64,000 bases of DNA from CBDIHP01 sp965279195 (lineage in GTDB: Bacteria > Planctomycetota > Planctomycetia > Isosphaerales > Isosphaeraceae), in the NCBI GenBank assembly GCA_965279195.1, contig CBDIHP010000037.1, positions 1-64,000 of the forward strand, given 5' to 3'. Positions within the stretch are counted from its first letter, which is position 1. Each line of letters opens with the position of its first letter. Shown piece after piece: positions 61,443-64,000 of this stretch. The notes beneath the pieces were generated by a model. It did no database searches, was not told the DNA's origin, and saw only the letters and a list, made by a program, of their open reading frames with translations. The translations under genes and the position numbers were made by a program.

Positions 61443-62639
61443 TTATTCGTCTGCGATAGCGGATCCCTCGGCATGCGGGCTGCTGGCGGTGGCGCCGCGG
61501 TCGTCCTGGACGGTGAAGAAGAGGGCGGTCGGGCGGGGGTCGGGGAGTTTCGCGTGGATGCGCCGGCCGTCCACTTCGGCCTCGGCGGTGGTCCAGTTGC
61601 GTTTCTGCCACGGGCCGGAGTCGGCGGTGAAGTGGACCTTCGCGTTGCGGAAGCCGCCCTCGACGACGGAGCTTGCCCGGCCGTCGCGGAGGGTGACGTC
61701 GGACAGGCGTGGCGATGCAGGGCCGCCCTTCAGGACGCCGTCGACGAACAGCCCGATCTCCTTCGGCGCCCAGCCTTGCGGGTGACCGTGGGGCATGTTC
61801 ACGGTGACGCAGAGGTCCACCGCGCCTTTGACCAGCCTGTATGACTTGCGGTAGCTGTCCAGCGGGTAGGCGAAGTCGTTGGTGCCGTTGACGAAGAGGA
61901 TCGGACAGGTCACGCCGGGCAGGTAGCGCGAAGGGTCGAAGAGGTCGGACCACTGCTTCGTCCGGGCGGGCCCGAGTTTCGCGAACCGGGGGAGCCACGC
62001 GCTGTCCTCGTCGAGGAACCCGCAGCCGTAGACCGGCACGGCCACGCGCAGGCGGTCGTCGATGCCGGCGAGGATGCAGGTGAGGTATCCGCCCCAGCTG
62101 ATGCCGGTGACGCCGATCCGGGAGCGGTCGACCTCGGGCCGGTCGGCGAGGAACGAATGGGCCCGGACGCCGGCGGCGACGGCGTGGTAGGTCCACATCT
62201 GATCGGCCTCGGAGGGGGCGAACTCGCGGAACTTCACGTCATCGGTCTGCTCCGGCCCGCCGTCGGGCAGGCGTTTGCCGTCGGGGCCCCGGCCGGAGAG
62301 GTCCATGGCGATGGCCGCGTAGCCGCGATCTGCCCAGAGCGTCGCCCACTCGCGGAACGCCTTGCCCCCGCCGCCGTGCACCAGGACCATCGCCGGGAAC
62401 GGCCCCTGGCCCTTCGGGGTCGCGTAGTAGGCGAAGACCCGGGTCGGCTTGCCGCCGAGCGGGACGTTCTCGTAGAAGACCTCGCGAATGTTCGACTTCG
62501 GATCCGGCTCCGACACGGTCGCGGCCGGCGTCTTTTTCAACTCCGCCATCTTCCAGGGGCCGGTGAACCGCTCGGCCGCCCGGGCCGGTGGCGACATCAG
62601 GATCAGGAGCGAGACGAGGCCGGTGACGATCATTCGCAT
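61443..62639 (-). CDS. Secreted alpha/beta-hydrolase, acetylxylan esterase-like
   Basis: 398 residues. Signal peptide (MRMIVTGLVSLLILMSPPARA). Catalytic Ser in 'RIGVTGISWGGYLTCILAG' (about residue 193), Asp in 'ILFVNGTNDFAYPLDSY' (about 265), His in 'NMPHGHPQGW' (about 300); oxyanion 'VLVHGGGGKAF'. Resembles DUF/AXE1 acetyl-xylan esterase and prolyl-oligopeptidase-like hydrolases in planctomycete polysaccharide loci. C-terminal beta-domain 'LFFTVQDDRGATASSPH'. Substrate unknown; periplasmic. Confidence 0.85.
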   Translation of the reverse strand: MRMIVTGLVSLLILMSPPARAAERFTGPWKMAELKKTPAATVSEPDPKSNIREVFYENVPLGGKPTRVFAYYATPKGQGPFPAMVLVHGGGGKAFREWATLWADRGYAAIAMDLSGRGPDGKRLPDGGPEQTDDVKFREFAPSEADQMWTYHAVAAGVRAHSFLADRPEVDRSRIGVTGISWGGYLTCILAGIDDRLRVAVPVYGCGFLDEDSAWLPRFAKLGPARTKQWSDLFDPSRYLPGVTCPILFVNGTNDFAYPLDSYRKSYRLVKGAVDLCVTVNMPHGHPQGWAPKEIGLFVDGVLKGGPASPRLSDVTLRDGRASSVVEGGFRNAKVHFTADSGPWQKRNWTTAEAEVDGRRIHAKLPDPRPTALFFTVQDDRGATASSPHAEGSAIADE

Positions 62640-62909
62640 GGCGGGCTCGGGGCGGGGTCGGCTCGGGATGGAGAGTCGCGGGATCTCGACATGATGCCAC
62701 GATCGGCGCCGGACTCAAGGGGGCCCGCCCTGCCCGTTCTCGGCGGATTTGCGGCGGCGAACGGGGCGTGGGCGGGCCGTTGCTGTGTGAACTGCCGTTT
62801 CTCGGCGGAAGTGGGTACAATCATCGTCTTCGCGTGGGGGCCGGGCCCGGGTGGGGTCGGGGCTGATCGCGTTCTTGGGACCGAACATTTCGGGCAGGAT
62901 CTCGTTCCG

Positions 62910-64000
62910 ATGGGTATGCACGACCTGATCAAGCAGTTGCGCGAGAACAACAAGACGAAGATCGTCATGCTGGTGGCCGACGGCCTCGGCGGCCTGCCGA
63001 TCGAGCCGGGCGGCAAGACGGAGCTGGAGACGGCGAAGACGCCGAACCTCGACCGGCTCGCGACCGAAGGCACCGTCGGCCTGAGCACGCCGGTGGCCCC
63101 CGGGATCACGCCGGGCTCCGGCCCGGGGCACCTCGGGCTGTTCGGGTTCGACCCGCTCCAGCACGACATCGGCCGCGGCGTCCTCGAGGCCCTCGGCGTG
63201 GGCGTCGAGGTCGGGCCGAGGGACGTCGCCATCCGCGGCAACTTCTGCACGATCGACGCCGAGGGGAAGGTCACCGACCGCCGCGCGGGCCGCATCCCCA
63301 CCGAGATCTGCGAGAAGCTCGTCGCCAAGCTGCGCCAGCATGTGAGCATCCCGGGCGTCGAGACCCTGATCGAGCCGGTGCGCGAGTACCGCCTGGTGAT
63401 CCGGTTCCGGGCCGACGGCCTGGGCGACGCGGTGGCCGACACCGACCCGCTCTCGACCGGACTCTTGACGCTGGAGCCCAGGGCGGCGGCCGGCGACGCG
63501 GCGTCGGAGAAGACCGCGAAGATCGCCTCCGACTTCCTCCGCCAGGCGAAGGAAGTCCTCAAGGACGAGTCGCCCGCGAACTTCCTGATGATGCGAGGGT
63601 TCGCGAAGTTCCCGCAGATCGACACGATGGAGGAGGTCTACGGGCTCCGCTCTGCGGCGATCGCGGTGTATCCGATGTATCGCGGCCTGGCGCGGCTGGT
63701 GGGCATGGACGTGGTGGAGCCCGGCAAGACCCTGGCCGACCAGTTCGAGGTCGCCAAGTCGATCTGGGAGAAATATGATTTCTACTTCATCCACTACAAG
63801 TACACCGACTCGACCGGCGAGGACGGCAACTTCGCCAAGAAGGTCGAGGTCATCGAGGCGCTCGACGCCGAGCTGCCGAAGCTGATGGCCCTGAACCCCG
63901 ACGTCCTGATCGTGACCGGCGACCACTCGACGCCGAGCCGGATGAAGTCGCACAGCTTCCACCCGGTCCCGCTGCTGATCTGGGCCCCCGCCACGTCCCG
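62910..64000 (+). CDS. apgM: 2,3-bisphosphoglycerate-independent phosphoglycerate mutase, archaeal type (3' partial)
   Basis: Glycolytic/gluconeogenic 3-PG to 2-PG interconversion. The gene runs off the window after about 363 codons. 'KIVMLVADGLGGLPIEPGGKTELETAKTPNLDRLATEG' (metal-binding Asp), nucleophile region 'GITPGSGPGHLGLFGFDP', 'GRGVLEALGVGV', 'ADTDPLSTG', 'FIHYKYTDSTGEDGNFAKKVEVIEALDAEL' and 'VLIVTGDHSTPS' (metal-binding DH) are the alkaline-phosphatase-superfamily landmarks of ApgM. ATG 62910 or 62916. A minus-strand open frame over the same DNA is a shadow. Confidence 0.92.
   Translation, partial: MGMHDLIKQLRENNKTKIVMLVADGLGGLPIEPGGKTELETAKTPNLDRLATEGTVGLSTPVAPGITPGSGPGHLGLFGFDPLQHDIGRGVLEALGVGVEVGPRDVAIRGNFCTIDAEGKVTDRRAGRIPTEICEKLVAKLRQHVSIPGVETLIEPVREYRLVIRFRADGLGDAVADTDPLSTGLLTLEPRAAAGDAASEKTAKIASDFLRQAKEVLKDESPANFLMMRGFAKFPQIDTMEEVYGLRSAAIAVYPMYRGLARLVGMDVVEPGKTLADQFEVAKSIWEKYDFYFIHYKYTDSTGEDGNFAKKVEVIEALDAELPKLMALNPDVLIVTGDHSTPSRMKSHSFHPVPLLIWAPATS

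Noticed and set aside
61440..61475. Resemblance of ctgcgatagcggatccct to the right arm of repeat copy 2 (cagcaatagcggaccctac)
   Set aside because: Only one arm, several mismatches and no partner arm nearby; too weak to call a repeat.
62715..63962. A minus-strand 415-codon frame at the window end
   Set aside because: The plus strand encodes unmistakable ApgM; the minus frame is its shadow.
1..64000. tRNA, rRNA and known riboswitches
   Set aside because: Intergenic regions were read for cloverleaf and conserved rRNA or riboswitch words and none were recognised; a covariance-model scan would be decisive.

Overview
The window is high-GC DNA from a planctomycete, most likely of the Isosphaeraceae/Gemmatales type. 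The evidence is two DUF1559 proteins with prepilin-like N-termini and a C-terminal 'H..DGSV' signature, a secreted protein with the planctomycete 'LEvmEDRwLMAA' N-terminal export motif, TIGR03067- and DUF6263-type secreted proteins, two large Ser/Thr kinases, a TadE/TadE/vWA gene set and numerous mobile elements. No rRNA, tRNA or CRISPR array was recognised.

Layout. 1-3.5 kb: a plus-strand run of larC (5' end cut by the window), a small anchored protein, a membrane protein and an HpnB/CrtQ-like glycosyltransferase. Three of the four are broken by several frame changes, mostly at short C/G runs. 3.5-5.9 kb: an IS5 element sitting in a small gene that is bracketed by two palindromic repeats, then a minus-strand VapBC-like toxin-antitoxin locus. 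6-11.1 kb: a DUF1559 protein, an IS630-type element inserted at the 3' end of a beta-propeller gene, and an IS1595 element. All three IS have terminal inverted repeats and target duplications that can be read directly. 11.2-17 kb: DUF2252 protein, secreted amidohydrolase, GT1 glycosyltransferase, and a HEPN protein overlapping a conserved-looking partner. 17-26 kb: a 920-residue secreted protein, then a feoA-feoA-feoB-Cys-rich iron(II) uptake operon with a near-consensus promoter and a 7-1-7 Fur-like operator, a tandem pair of pseudopilin-like membrane proteins and a RidA-like protein. 26-45 kb: mostly housekeeping and planctomycete-specific genes (metG, Uma2 nuclease, FHA-kinase, psuG, NTPase-pentapeptide protein, DUF1559 plus lipoprotein, amidase-family hydrolase, HD protein, paired small membrane proteins, two aldehyde dehydrogenases). 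45-52.7 kb: TadE-TadE-vWA operon, secreted protein, PLD-type phospholipid synthase. 52.8-56 kb: an accessory island of visibly lower GC with a WD40-GTPase-zinc ribbon-DUF4365 protein and a remnant resembling the start of a restriction-modification protein. 56-64 kb: orphan ABC-2 permease, a kinase-TIR-pseudokinase-TM protein, an esterase and the start of apgM.

The most unusual material is of two kinds. First, multidomain signalling/conflict-type proteins: WD40-GTPase-DUF4365 with near-identical 126-bp WD units, kinase-TIR-pseudokinase, NTPase-pentapeptide, and HEPN plus partner. Second, a family of palindromic intergenic repeats ending in GTAGGGT whose outer end itself supplies the TAG stop codon of four separate genes.
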